The notes beneath the pieces were generated by a model, which saw only the letters and a list, made by a program, of their open reading frames with translations, ran no database searches and had not been told where the DNA came from. Positions 19,544 through 28,220 of a stretch of DNA of 64,000 nt are shown piece by piece (positions within the stretch are counted from its first letter, which is position 1; every line of letters starts with the position of its first letter). The DNA lies in contig NZ_VTFG01000001.1 in the NCBI RefSeq assembly GCF_008692035.1, positions 2,852,001 through 2,916,000 of the forward strand, read 5' to 3'. The stretch comes from Pseudomonas marginalis (GTDB lineage: Bacteria > Pseudomonadota > Gammaproteobacteria > Pseudomonadales > Pseudomonadaceae). Made by a program: the position numbers and the translations under genes.

Positions 19544-19635
19544 AACTGTGGGAGGGGCTTGCCCCCGATAGCGGTAGGTCAGTCACAGCATTGTTGACTG
19601 ACACTCAGCTATCGGGGCAACCCCCTCCCACAGTT
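19544..19635. repeat. REPIN with nested inner inverted repeat
   Basis: The outer arms AACTGTGGGAGGGG...CCCCTCCCACAGTT and the next inner arms CCCCGATAGC / GCTATCGGGG enclose a further inverted repeat GTCAGTCA / TGACTGAC. The element can fold as one long hairpin between the convergent hydrolase gene and recJ, probably ending transcription on both strands. Confidence 0.75.
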
Positions 19636-19655
19636 TTTTGCGGCGTCGGTAAGAT

Positions 19656-21365
19656 CTAGCGCGGCTCGATGTGGGCAATCATCAGTTGCACGGTTTCATT
19701 GCCACGAAACTCGTTCACATCCAGTTTGTAGGCCAACTCCACCCAACGTACGGTCGGGTTCGGCCAGACTTCCCGGTCGACGCCGAAGGCAATGCCATCG
19801 AGCTTCACCGACCCGCATTCGCTCTTGAGCACCACTTTCAGGTGCCGTTCCCCTACTACCCGCTGCTCGACCAGCTGGAACACGCCATGGAACAACGGTT
19901 CGGGAAAGTGCTGCCCCCACGGTCCGGCGTGGCGCAGTGCGCGCGCCAGCTCCAGGTGAAACTCTTCCACCGCCAGGGTACCGTCGGACAGCAGGCGCCC
20001 GGTGAGGTCTTCTTCGCGCAGCTGCCGACGCACTTCGGCGTCAAAGGCCTCGGCAAACAGTGGGAAATTTTCCTCGGGCAAGGTCAACCCCGCCGCCATG
20101 GCGTGGCCGCCGTATTTGGCGATCAGGTTGGGATGCTGGCTCGCAACCACCGCCAGGGCATCGCGGATGTGGAAGCCTTGCACAGAGCGCCCTGAGCCCT
20201 TGAGCAGCCCATCGCCTGCATCGGCGAAGGCAATGGTGGGGCGGAAATAGCGCTCCTTCATGCGCGACGCAAGAATGCCGATCACACCTTGGTGCCAGTC
20301 CGGATCAAACAGGCACAAGCCGTAGGGCATTGAGTCCACCGGCAAGTCCTTGAGCTGAGCCAGGGCTTCGCGCTGCATGCCCTGCTCGATGGATTTGCGG
20401 TCCTGGTTCATGCCGTCCAGTTGTGCGGCCATTTCCCGTGCCGCGGCGAAATCCGTAGTGAGCAGGCATTCGATGCCCAGGCTCATATCGTCCAGGCGCC
20501 CGGCGGCGTTCAAGCGTGGCCCGAGGATAAAGCCGAGGTCGGTGGAGGTGATGCGCGCCGCATCCCGCTTGGCCACTTCGAGGATCGCCTTGATCCCCGG
20601 CCGTGCGCGACCGGCACGAATACGCTCCAGGCCCTGATGCACGAGGATGCGGTTATTGGCGTCCAGGGGCACCACGTCGGCGACGCTGCCCAGGGCGACC
20701 AGGTCGAGCAGCTCGCCAATGTTGGGTTGAGGCTTGTTTTCATACCAGCCCAAACTGCGCAAACGCGCGCGCAGGGCCATCAGTACGTAGAAGATCACGC
20801 CCACGCCGGCCAGGGCCTTGCTCGGGAACTCACAGCCCGGCTGGTTCGGGTTGACGATGGCATCCGCCGCCGGCAGCTCATCCCCGGGCAAGTGGTGGTC
20901 GGTCACCAGCACCTTCAGCCCCGCCGCTTTTGCCGCCGCCACGCCTTCGACACTGGAGATGCCATTGTCCACGGTGATCAGCAACTGCGGCTCGCGCTGC
21001 AGGGCCACCGCGACGATTTCCGGGGTCAGGCCATAGCCGTATTCGAAGCGGTTGGGCACCAGGTAATCGACATGGGCCGCACCGAGCAAACGCAGGCCCA
21101 GGGTGCCTACGGTGCTGGCGGTGGCACCATCGGCGTCGAAGTCACCGACGATGAGGATGCGCTGGCGCTGCTCCAATGCCGTCACCAGCAAGTCCACCGC
21201 CGCGTCGATACCCTTGAGCTGCTGATAGGGAATCAACCGCGCCAGGCTCTTGTCCAGCTCGGCCTCGGACCGCACGCCACGTGCGGCGTAGAGACGGGTC
21301 AACAGCGGTGGCAATTCCCCCAGGAAGGGCAGGACGGCGGGCAACGGGCGGGGATCGATACGCAT
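19656..21365 (-). CDS. recJ: Single-strand-specific 5'-3' exonuclease RecJ
   Basis: A 569-residue DHH-family nuclease. The metal-binding motifs are VGDFDADGATAS (motif I, about 75-86), LITVDNGISS, VTDHHLPGDELP (the DHH motif) and the DHHA1 region with GGHAMAAGLTL. A C-terminal OB-like domain follows. RecJ degrades 5'-tailed ssDNA in recombination and mismatch repair. The start MRIDPRPLPAVLPFLG fits the family length; the 19 codons open upstream run into a REP hairpin. Confidence 0.96.
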   Translation of the reverse strand: MRIDPRPLPAVLPFLGELPPLLTRLYAARGVRSEAELDKSLARLIPYQQLKGIDAAVDLLVTALEQRQRILIVGDFDADGATASTVGTLGLRLLGAAHVDYLVPNRFEYGYGLTPEIVAVALQREPQLLITVDNGISSVEGVAAAKAAGLKVLVTDHHLPGDELPAADAIVNPNQPGCEFPSKALAGVGVIFYVLMALRARLRSLGWYENKPQPNIGELLDLVALGSVADVVPLDANNRILVHQGLERIRAGRARPGIKAILEVAKRDAARITSTDLGFILGPRLNAAGRLDDMSLGIECLLTTDFAAAREMAAQLDGMNQDRKSIEQGMQREALAQLKDLPVDSMPYGLCLFDPDWHQGVIGILASRMKERYFRPTIAFADAGDGLLKGSGRSVQGFHIRDALAVVASQHPNLIAKYGGHAMAAGLTLPEENFPLFAEAFDAEVRRQLREEDLTGRLLSDGTLAVEEFHLELARALRHAGPWGQHFPEPLFHGVFQLVEQRVVGERHLKVVLKSECGSVKLDGIAFGVDREVWPNPTVRWVELAYKLDVNEFRGNETVQLMIAHIEPR

Positions 21366-21427
21366 GGGTGACGGGAGCTTCTCTTTAATACAACGGTTAA
21401 ACGACAACTCTGAAGGGAACACAGATC

Positions 21428-21462
21428 AAATGTGGGAGGGGGCAAGCCCCCTCCCACATTTT
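21428..21462. repeat. REP palindrome between recJ and yaeQ
   Basis: AAATGTGGGAGGGGGCAAGCCCCCTCCCACATTTT, an almost perfect hairpin of the local REP family lying between two genes of the same strand. It probably terminates yaeQ transcription. Confidence 0.75.
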
Positions 21463-22004
21463 CAACCGCGTTCGCCGACCAGCCATTGCAGTTGCACTTC
21501 GTGCTGGCCACGGTCGTCGGTGACGAAGATCGTGCCTTCACTGATCATCACGTCCCACTTGATCACGCGGGGCATGTCCTTGGCCAGGACCTCCAGAATC
21601 TCCTGGGGCACTGCTGCGATGTGGACATTCTTCAGGGTGTTCGCCACCGGCACCACTTTGCCTTCCCAAACGCGCAAGCTGCCGTATGCCAGCAGGCTGG
21701 TACGCTCAGTGCGACGCGAGCACCAGGTCAGGCGGTCGGCATCCGGCTGGCCGACTTCAATCCAATGCAAAACCCGATCATCCAGGCTTTTTTCCCACAG
21801 GGCTGGCTCGTCTACATCTGACAGGCCACGACCGAACGCCAACTGTTCGTTGTAAAAAAGGGCGTAGGCCAGCAGGCGCACGGTCATGCGTTCTTCAGTT
21901 TCCGAGGGGTGGCGAGCGATGGTCTGCTTGACGCTCTCGTACACCGAACGGTCGAGGTCGGTGAGGTTGAGTTCGAATTTGTAGGTCGTGGACGGCTGGG
22001 CCAT
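21462..22004 (-). CDS. yaeQ: YaeQ family protein
   Basis: A 180-residue protein of normal YaeQ length. It begins MAQPSTTYKFELNLTDLDRSVYE and contains RMTVRLLAYALFYNEQLAFGRGLSDVDEPALWEK, a run typical of the family. YaeQ has a PD-(D/E)XK nuclease-like fold. The E. coli protein was once thought to replace RfaH in haemolysin expression, a claim later withdrawn. Its role is unknown. The stop codon touches the REP hairpin. Confidence 0.88.
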   Translation of the reverse strand: MAQPSTTYKFELNLTDLDRSVYESVKQTIARHPSETEERMTVRLLAYALFYNEQLAFGRGLSDVDEPALWEKSLDDRVLHWIEVGQPDADRLTWCSRRTERTSLLAYGSLRVWEGKVVPVANTLKNVHIAAVPQEILEVLAKDMPRVIKWDVMISEGTIFVTDDRGQHEVQLQWLVGERG

Positions 22005-22152
22005 GAACGGGCTTCTAGAGACAGGGAAAGGCGGCCAGTCTAACCGATGGCGAGGTCATTCAACGAATCCTGCGCTGCATCATCCTTATCCCTGGGCTGC
22101 TCGCCTATGTTAAAAGGCTTCACACCACCGTTCCGCGCAGACAAGGATCCCC

Positions 22153-23352
22153 ATGTCGTTTAATGCCAAACCGCTTGCCGGCCTGAAAGTCATCGAACTC
22201 GGCACCCTGATCGCCGGCCCCTTCGCCTCACGCATTTGTGCTGAATTCGGTGCCGAGGTGGTCAAGGTCGAGTCCCCGGACGGCGGCGACCCGTTGCGTA
22301 AGTGGCGCAAGCTGTACGAAGGCACCTCGTTGTGGTGGTTTGTGCAGGCGCGCAACAAAAAGTCCCTGACGTTGAACCTCAAGCACCCGGACGGGCTGGC
22401 GATTCTCAAGCAACTGCTGGCAGACGCCGACATCCTGATCGAAAACTTCCGCCCCGGCGTACTGGAGAAGCTTGGCCTGAGCTGGGAAACCCTGCATGGG
22501 CTGAACCCGAAACTGGTGATGGTGCGCCTCTCGGGTTTTGGCCAGACCGGACCGATGAAAGACCAGCCCGGGTTTGGTGCCGTGGGTGAGTCCATGGGTG
22601 GGCTGCGCTATATCACCGGTTTCGAAGATCGCCCGCCGGTGCGCACCGGAATCTCCATTGGCGACTCCATCGCCGCGCTGTGGGCGGTCATCGGCGCCTT
22701 GATGGCGCTGCGTCATCGCGAGGTTAACGGCGGTGTGGGCCAGGTGGTCGATGTGGCGCTGTATGAAGCCATCTTCGCCATGATGGAAAGCATGATCCCC
22801 GAGTTCGACGTATTCGGGTTTATTCGCGAACGTACCGGCAACATCATGCCCGGCATTACGCCGTCGTCGATCCACACCAGCGCGGACGGCAAGCACGTAC
22901 AGATCGGTGCCAACGGTGATGCCATCTTCAAACGTTTCATGAGCGCCATCGGCCGGGAAGACCTGGCGAACGATCCACAATTGGCCAGCAATGACGGGCG
23001 CGACAGCCGTCGCGATGAACTCTATGGCGTGATTGATCGCTGGGTGAACTCGCTGCCGCTGGAGCAGGTGGTGGAGCAACTCAACAAGGCTGAAGTGCCC
23101 GCCAGCCGTATCTACAGTGCCGAGGACATGCTGGGCGACCCGCAATTCCTCGCGCGCGAGATGTTCCTCAAGGCCCGGCTTCCCGGCGGCAAGGACTTCA
23201 AGATGCCGGGCATCGTGCCCAAGCTGTCGGACACACCGGGCAGTTGCGAATGGGTGGGGCCGCAACTGGGTGAACACAACGGCGTGGTGCTGGGCGAGCT
23301 GGGATACGACGCCGCCGCCATTGTCCGCCTGCGTGAGCAAGGTGCAATCTGA
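22153..23352 (+). CDS. CaiB/BaiF family CoA-transferase (class III)
   Basis: A 399-residue protein with the family opening LAGLKVIELGTLIAGPFASRICAEFGAEVVKVE and the SGFGQTGPMKDQPGFG segment. The catalytic Asp is expected near residue 170 (ISIGDSIAALWAV). Such enzymes move CoA between organic acids such as succinate, glutarate, oxalate or carnitine; the substrate cannot be read here. The gene overlaps the following periplasmic-binding-like gene by 1 nt. Confidence 0.87.
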   Translation: MSFNAKPLAGLKVIELGTLIAGPFASRICAEFGAEVVKVESPDGGDPLRKWRKLYEGTSLWWFVQARNKKSLTLNLKHPDGLAILKQLLADADILIENFRPGVLEKLGLSWETLHGLNPKLVMVRLSGFGQTGPMKDQPGFGAVGESMGGLRYITGFEDRPPVRTGISIGDSIAALWAVIGALMALRHREVNGGVGQVVDVALYEAIFAMMESMIPEFDVFGFIRERTGNIMPGITPSSIHTSADGKHVQIGANGDAIFKRFMSAIGREDLANDPQLASNDGRDSRRDELYGVIDRWVNSLPLEQVVEQLNKAEVPASRIYSAEDMLGDPQFLAREMFLKARLPGGKDFKMPGIVPKLSDTPGSCEWVGPQLGEHNGVVLGELGYDAAAIVRLREQGAI

Positions 23353-24236
23353 TGCCCCACGGCTGCAAACACTGGCTCATTGCGCTGTACCTGGCCGCCA
23401 TGCTGGCCAGCGGCTGGTCCGTACCGGCGAGTGCAGAGGGCACGTTGATCTGGTTATTGCGCGACTTGCCGCCGCTGACCATCTTCGAAGGGCCAGGCAA
23501 AGGCCAGGGTGCCCTGGACCAGTTGCTGCCGATACTGATCGGACACTTGCCGGAGTATCGCCATCAGGTAATGCACGTCAATCGCGCGCGCGGCATGCAG
23601 ATGCTGCGCGAGCCCACGCTCACCTGCGATCCATCCTTGCTGTGGACGGCCGAGCGGGCCAGGTACATCGTATTTTCCAGGCAGGCGTTTGTGGTCGCCA
23701 GTAATGGCATCACGATCCGGCGCAGCCAACAGGGCGCCCTGGCGGCGTTTATCGTAGACGGCCAGTTCGACCTGCAGGCCTTCTTCGACGCCCATGAGGC
23801 AAGGGTCGGCGCGATCGCGGAACGCAGCTACGGCGCCGTTATCGATGAGCGACTGAAACAGGCCGACACACACAAACTCGCACTGCACTACGGCAACGAT
23901 GCCCTTGGCAGCTTGCTGCAGATGCAGCGCCTGGGCCGGCTGGAGGCGGTGCTGGGCTATTGGCCGGAAATCCGCTACCACGCGATGCAACAGGGGATCG
24001 CAGCCGACGACCTCAGCTTCTACCCCATCAAGGGCACAGCGCCTTACCAGCGCACGCATATCGGCTGCTCGGATACACCTGAGGGGCGCGAGGCCATGGA
24101 ACGGATCAACCAGGTCCTGCTCAGCCTCCCGCTGGAACACGTACAGCAGTCCTACGCTGCCTGGCTGGACCCTGCCATGCGTGAACACTACCTGCGAGAC
24201 AACCCGAGCTTTTTCCAGGACTCGCCAGCGCCGTGA
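23352..24236 (+). CDS. Periplasmic solute-binding-like protein (TIGR02285-type)
   Basis: A 294-residue exported protein. The signal peptide MPHGCKHWLIALYLAAMLASGWSVPASAEG is followed by a type-2 periplasmic-binding fold: LIWLLRDLPPLTIFEGPGKGQGALDQLLPIL at the start and SYGAVIDERLKQ in the second lobe. It resembles the TIGR02285 group, of unknown function and unlinked to an ABC transporter. Its ATG overlaps the stop of the CoA-transferase by one base, which predicts translational coupling, although the two proteins would work in different compartments. A terminator follows. Confidence 0.65.
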   Translation: MPHGCKHWLIALYLAAMLASGWSVPASAEGTLIWLLRDLPPLTIFEGPGKGQGALDQLLPILIGHLPEYRHQVMHVNRARGMQMLREPTLTCDPSLLWTAERARYIVFSRQAFVVASNGITIRRSQQGALAAFIVDGQFDLQAFFDAHEARVGAIAERSYGAVIDERLKQADTHKLALHYGNDALGSLLQMQRLGRLEAVLGYWPEIRYHAMQQGIAADDLSFYPIKGTAPYQRTHIGCSDTPEGREAMERINQVLLSLPLEHVQQSYAAWLDPAMREHYLRDNPSFFQDSPAP

Positions 24237-24255
24237 CAAATCCCAGGCAAAAAGA

Positions 24256-24287
24256 AACCCCGAAGAGTGGGGAGACACTTCGGGGTT
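24256..24287 (+). terminator. Terminator after the solute-binding-like gene
   Basis: A 10-bp stem AACCCCGAAG / CTTCGGGGTT with a 12-nt loop, 20 bases after the stop. There is no long T-run, so efficiency is uncertain. Confidence 0.6.
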
Positions 24288-24406
24288 AAACGTGGCCTAC
24301 AAAGACCAGTACAACAAGGCACAAACACCGGAGCACAATGTTTGCTCTTGCTGTTACGAAATCTGACCGGCCATGACGTGGGAAGTTTCCATCTATAAAC
24401 AATTCT

Positions 24407-24691
24407 TCATGCAACGGCAGCGCTGCGGGTCTGGGCGGCATTGCGCAAGGCCGCGATGACCGAGGGTTCCAGGCGTCCTTCAGCGATCTTGAGGTCACGC
24501 AGCAGGCAATCCACCACATCCACCAATAGGCGCTTATCGAGCAATTGCGCCCGGTCGACTTCACGCTCGACCATGATCGCACCGGCGGGGTTCTTTACGG
24601 TTACCAGGCACTCGTCCTGCACACCTGCGGTGGTCAATGTCACCTGATAAGGGCTCAGTGCTTCTTCGAGCAATAGGCTGATACTTTCCAT
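24407..24691 (-). CDS. Small DUF3509-type protein
   Basis: A 94-residue protein starting MESISLLLEEALSPYQV. It is compact, with alternating strands (VTLTTAGVQDECLVTVKN) and a C-terminal helix pair (LVDVVDCLLRDLKIAEG). It resembles the Pseudomonas-restricted DUF3509 family of unknown function. A GTG four codons upstream (24703) is an alternative start. AT-rich sequence upstream probably holds its promoter. Confidence 0.65.
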   Translation of the reverse strand: MESISLLLEEALSPYQVTLTTAGVQDECLVTVKNPAGAIMVEREVDRAQLLDKRLLVDVVDCLLRDLKIAEGRLEPSVIAALRNAAQTRSAAVA

Positions 24692-25002
24692 CTCGATCAC
24701 CACTCAATAGTTCGCAAACATTCTTGTAAACGGGAGCTGCATCTATCCTAAGTGACTGGTTGTGACGTAGGAAAGTTCGCTTTTTCGTTTATGCGGGGTT
24801 GTCGGGGGATGACGTTTCCAGCATGCGCTTGCAACATGACAGGCAAAAAACGGCGGCACATAAATGCTTACGCAATGGGCTGCTGTTTTGGGCTCCCCCT
24901 GCCGCGCAGGCCATGGGTGAATCCTATACTCGATGAGCGCTGATCACGGTGCCACGTGGGTAAAGCGTATGCCAAAGGCCCTTATTGCGAAGGAGGAATG
25001 CG
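24692..25002. other. Intergenic region between divergent small genes
   Basis: About 310 bases between the DUF3509-type gene and the small membrane protein gene. It contains A/T-rich promoter-like stretches near 24715 and 24930 (CCTATACT). A 63-codon open frame within it lacks a ribosome-binding site and is not called. Confidence 0.45.
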
Positions 25003-25224
25003 ATGGTGGAAAACGATGAGCGACTGGCGACGATGGAGAAAATGCATGCCGATGTAAGGCGCATCTACGCAGAAATATCACGCATGCAGGCTGAGCAAGA
25101 CAAGCTCAGATCGGAATCCCTGAAAATAAACTGTGAAACTTTCTGGTACCCCATGGGCGTAGCAATGGCCGTGGTCGCAACGATTGCTTCGATTACTGGA
25201 GTAGCGATTAAGTTGCTCTTGTAA
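25003..25224 (+). CDS. Small membrane protein with N-terminal coiled coil
   Basis: A 73-residue protein of no recognised family. Residues 3-42 are charged and heptad-like (ERLATMEKMHADVRRIYAEI), fitting a coiled coil. Residues 49-72 form one transmembrane helix (MGVAMAVVATIASITGVAIK). AAGGAGG lies 6 nt before the ATG, a near-ideal ribosome-binding site, which fixes the start and argues that the gene is real. A bidirectional terminator follows. It resembles phage- or stress-related small membrane proteins only in general shape. Confidence 0.65.
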   Translation: MVENDERLATMEKMHADVRRIYAEISRMQAEQDKLRSESLKINCETFWYPMGVAMAVVATIASITGVAIKLLL

Positions 25225-25253
25225 CCGGCACGCCGTCGGGCCTGCCAGAAACA

Positions 25254-25293
25254 AAAAACGCCGCTGACCCAAGGAAGGGAAAGCGGCGTTTTT
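25254..25293. terminator. Bidirectional terminator between the small membrane protein gene and thrC
   Basis: AAAAACGCCGCT / AGCGGCGTTTTT, a 12-bp stem with a 16-nt loop flanked by A and T runs, serving both convergent genes. Confidence 0.85.
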
Positions 25294-25309
25294 GTCTGGG
25301 TGACCTGCC

Positions 25310-26719
25310 TTACAAAGGCTTGCCACGATTGCCATGCTGGCTGACAAACGCCTGCATCGCCTTCAAGTCATTCGGCAGCACCGTGCAGCGCTCTTCACGC
25401 TCGAACAGGTCGGTCAGATGCACCGGCAGTTCCAGCGCCTTGCCGACACCCGCCTTCTCCACCGCTTCCGGGAATTTCACTGGATGGGCGGTGCCGAGGA
25501 TCACCATCGGGATATCCAGGCTGCGACGGCATTCGCGGGCGGCCTTGACCCCAATGGCGGTGTGCGGGTCGAGCAACTCGCCGGTCTGGGCGTAGACCTC
25601 GGCGATGGTTTCACAGGTCTGCGCGTCATCCACGGCCAGGGAGTCGAACAGCTTGCGGGTTTCGGTCCAGCGCTCTTCATCAACGCTGAAACCGCCGCCG
25701 CTCTTGAAGGTGTCCATCAAACCGGCGATGGCTGCGCCGTTGCGACCGTGCATGTCGAACAGCAGGCGTTCGAAGTTCGACGACACCATGATGTCCATGG
25801 ACGGCGACAGGGTGGCGTGCAGGGTTTCCTTGACGTACTGGTTGCCGCTCATGAAGCGGTGCAGGATGTCGTTGCGGTTGGTGGCGACGATCAACTGGTT
25901 GATCGGCAGCCCCATGTTACGGGCCAGGTAGCCGGCGAAGATGTCGCCGAAATTGCCGGTCGGCACCGAGAACGATACCGAGCGCGCCGGGCCGCCCAAC
26001 TGCAGCGAGGCGTGGAAGTAGTAGACGATCTGGGCCATGATCCGCGCCCAGTTGATCGAGTTCACCGCCACCAGGCGTGTGCCTTTGAGGAAGCCCTGGT
26101 CGGCGAAGCTGTTCTTGACCATTTCCTGGCAGTCATCGAAGTTGCCTTCGATGGCGATGTTATGGATGTTCTCACCGAAGATGGTGGTCATCTGGCGGCG
26201 CTGTACTTCCGACACACGCTTGTGCGGGTGCAGGATGAAGATGTCGACGTTTTCGCAGTGCTTGCAGCCTTCGATGGCGGCCGAACCGGTATCACCGGAG
26301 GTGGCGCCGATGATCACCACGCGCTCGCCGCGCTTCTCCAGCACGTAGTCCAGCAGACGACCCAGCAGTTGCAGGGCGAAGTCCTTGAACGCCAGGGTCG
26401 GGCCATGGAACAGCTCGAGCACCCATTCGTTGCCGTTGAGCTGGCGCAGAGGCGCGATGGCGCTGTGGGAAAACACGCCGTAGGTCTCTTCCAGAATCTT
26501 TTTGAAATCAGCATCGGGGATGCTGCCGGTGACGAATGGGCGCATCACCCGGAACGCCAGCTCGTGGTACGGCAGGCCGGCCCACGAAGCGATTTCTTCC
26601 TGGGTAAAGCGTGGCAGGTTTTCCGGCACGTACAGGCCGCCGTCGGTGGCAAGGCCTGCCAGCAAGACGTCTTCGAAATTCAGGGCCGGTGCCTGGCCGC
26701 GGGTGCTGATGTAACGCAT
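25310..26719 (-). CDS. thrC: Threonine synthase
   Basis: A 469-residue PLP enzyme that turns O-phosphohomoserine into threonine. The PLP lysine lies in HGPTLAFKDFALQLLG, the phosphate-binding loop in IIGATSGDTGSAAIEG, and PTGNFGDIFAGYLA is typical of the long ThrC class. The start MRYISTRG is preceded by GAGGAG; the open frame extends 14 codons further without family similarity. It lies 67 nt downstream of hom, forming the hom-thrC threonine operon usual in Pseudomonas. Confidence 0.98.
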   Translation of the reverse strand: MRYISTRGQAPALNFEDVLLAGLATDGGLYVPENLPRFTQEEIASWAGLPYHELAFRVMRPFVTGSIPDADFKKILEETYGVFSHSAIAPLRQLNGNEWVLELFHGPTLAFKDFALQLLGRLLDYVLEKRGERVVIIGATSGDTGSAAIEGCKHCENVDIFILHPHKRVSEVQRRQMTTIFGENIHNIAIEGNFDDCQEMVKNSFADQGFLKGTRLVAVNSINWARIMAQIVYYFHASLQLGGPARSVSFSVPTGNFGDIFAGYLARNMGLPINQLIVATNRNDILHRFMSGNQYVKETLHATLSPSMDIMVSSNFERLLFDMHGRNGAAIAGLMDTFKSGGGFSVDEERWTETRKLFDSLAVDDAQTCETIAEVYAQTGELLDPHTAIGVKAARECRRSLDIPMVILGTAHPVKFPEAVEKAGVGKALELPVHLTDLFEREERCTVLPNDLKAMQAFVSQHGNRGKPL

Positions 26720-26786
26720 GACTGGCTCCTCTAAAACATTCTCGAACAGAGGCCGCCGCACACACGGGGCCTCTGGAACAGATCGG

Positions 26787-28091
26787 TTAGTTCAGGTGTT
26801 CGACGCGAATCCGCACCACCGGGCCCACGACGCCTTGCAAGGCTTCCAGCGCGGTGATGGCATCGTTGATGTGCTGCTCGAGCACCCGGTGGGTCAGCAG
26901 GATCATCGGCACCTGGCCGTTCTGCTCCTCGACTTCCTTCTGCATGATCGACTCGATGTTGATACCGCGCTCCGACAGGATACTGGCCACCTGGGCCAAC
27001 ACGCCCGGGTGATCCTTGGCCTGGATGCGCAGGTAGTAGGCGCTTTCGCAGGCCTCGATCGGCAGGATCGGGTGGGCCGACAGCGAATCCGGCTGGAAGG
27101 CCAGGTGCGGCACGCGGTTTTCCGGGTCGCTGGTCATGGCGCGAACCACGTCCACCAGGTCGGCGATCACCGACGAAGCGGTCGGCTCCATGCCGGCACC
27201 GGCGCCGTAGAACAGGGTGGACCCGGCAGCGTCACCGTTGACCATCACGGCGTTCATCACGCCATTGACGTTGGCGATCAGGCGGTCGGCCGGGATCAGC
27301 GTCGGGTGCACACGCAACTCGATACCCGCCGGGGTGCTGCGCGCGACACCGAGGTGCTTGATGCGGTAGCCCAGGGCTTCGGCGTAGTTCACGTCGGCAG
27401 TGGTCAGCTTGGTGATGCCTTCGGTGTAGGCCTTGTCGAACTGCAGCGGGATACCAAAGGCGATGGACGCCAGGATGGTCAGCTTGTGCGCCGCGTCGAT
27501 GCCTTCCACGTCGAATGTCGGGTCGGCTTCGGCGTACCCCAGGGCCTGGGCTTCGGCCAGTACGTCTTCGAAGGTACGGCCCTTCTCGCGCATTTCGGTG
27601 AGGATGAAGTTACCGGTGCCGTTGATGATGCCAGCCACCCAGTTGATGCGGTTGGCGGACAGGCCTTCACGGATCGCCTTGATCACCGGGATACCGCCGG
27701 CAACCGCGGCCTCGAACGCCACGATCACGCCCTTCTCGCGGGCCTTGGCGAAGATCTCGTTGCCGTGTACAGCGATCAGCGCCTTGTTGGCGGTGACCAC
27801 GTGCTTGCCGTTTTCGATCGCCTTGAGCACCAGCTCACGAGCCACGGTGTAACCGCCCACCAGCTCGATGACGATATCGATTTCAGGGTTGGTGGCCACG
27901 GCGAAGACATCGTTGGTAATCGCAATACCGGTCGTTTGGAACTGAGGCTTTGGCGAACGCGTGGCAATTTGCGCCACTTCAATCCCGCGCCCTGCACGGC
28001 GGGAAATTTCTTCAGCATTACGCTGAAGTACGTTGAAGGTGCCGCCACCGACGGTCCCTAACCCACAGATGCCTACTTTGACCGGTTTCAC
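26787..28091 (-). CDS. hom: Homoserine dehydrogenase
   Basis: A 434-residue NAD(P)H enzyme converting aspartate semialdehyde to homoserine. It shows the Rossmann GICGLGTVGGGTFN at the start, the catalytic region NGTGNFILTEM with LGYAEADPTFDVEG, and a C-terminal ACT domain (about 350-430, KDHPGVLAQVASILSERGINIESIMQ) for threonine feedback. The GTG at 28091 is preferred to the ATG at 28106 because GGGGAG lies 8 nt before it and the length then equals other pseudomonad Hom proteins. Confidence 0.97.
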   Translation of the reverse strand: MKPVKVGICGLGTVGGGTFNVLQRNAEEISRRAGRGIEVAQIATRSPKPQFQTTGIAITNDVFAVATNPEIDIVIELVGGYTVARELVLKAIENGKHVVTANKALIAVHGNEIFAKAREKGVIVAFEAAVAGGIPVIKAIREGLSANRINWVAGIINGTGNFILTEMREKGRTFEDVLAEAQALGYAEADPTFDVEGIDAAHKLTILASIAFGIPLQFDKAYTEGITKLTTADVNYAEALGYRIKHLGVARSTPAGIELRVHPTLIPADRLIANVNGVMNAVMVNGDAAGSTLFYGAGAGMEPTASSVIADLVDVVRAMTSDPENRVPHLAFQPDSLSAHPILPIEACESAYYLRIQAKDHPGVLAQVASILSERGINIESIMQKEVEEQNGQVPMILLTHRVLEQHINDAITALEALQGVVGPVVRIRVEHLN

Positions 28092-28110
28092 TGAAGAACT
28101 CCCCATGAAA

Positions 28111-28131
28111 CGGCCGACGCTAGGTCGGCCG
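28111..28131 (-). other. Hairpin just before the hom ribosome-binding site
   Basis: CGGCCGAC / GTCGGCCG, an 8-bp G+C-rich stem with a 5-nt loop, ending 5 nt upstream of the GGGGAG of hom. It could be a second part of the dsbC terminator or a leader structure affecting hom translation. Confidence 0.5.
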
Positions 28132-28135
28132 TGGA

Positions 28136-28157
28136 AAACAGCCGCACAACTGCGGCT
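28136..28157 (-). terminator. Likely terminator of dsbC
   Basis: On the minus strand AGCCGCA-GTTG-TGCGGCT is followed by GTTTTCC. A 7-bp stem with a short T-run about 63 nt after the dsbC stop. Confidence 0.5.
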
Positions 28158-28220
28158 TTCAATTAATGGCCCGTCGACTTATCCACAGGCCATGATCGTC
28201 AAAGGTTCGACGATGCTGGT

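Noticed and set aside
19544..21462. Repeats considered as CRISPR
   Set aside because: They are palindromic REP pairs without regular spacers or cas genes.
24752..24943. 63-codon frame
   Set aside because: No ribosome-binding site, Cys-rich unconvincing composition, no neighbour support.
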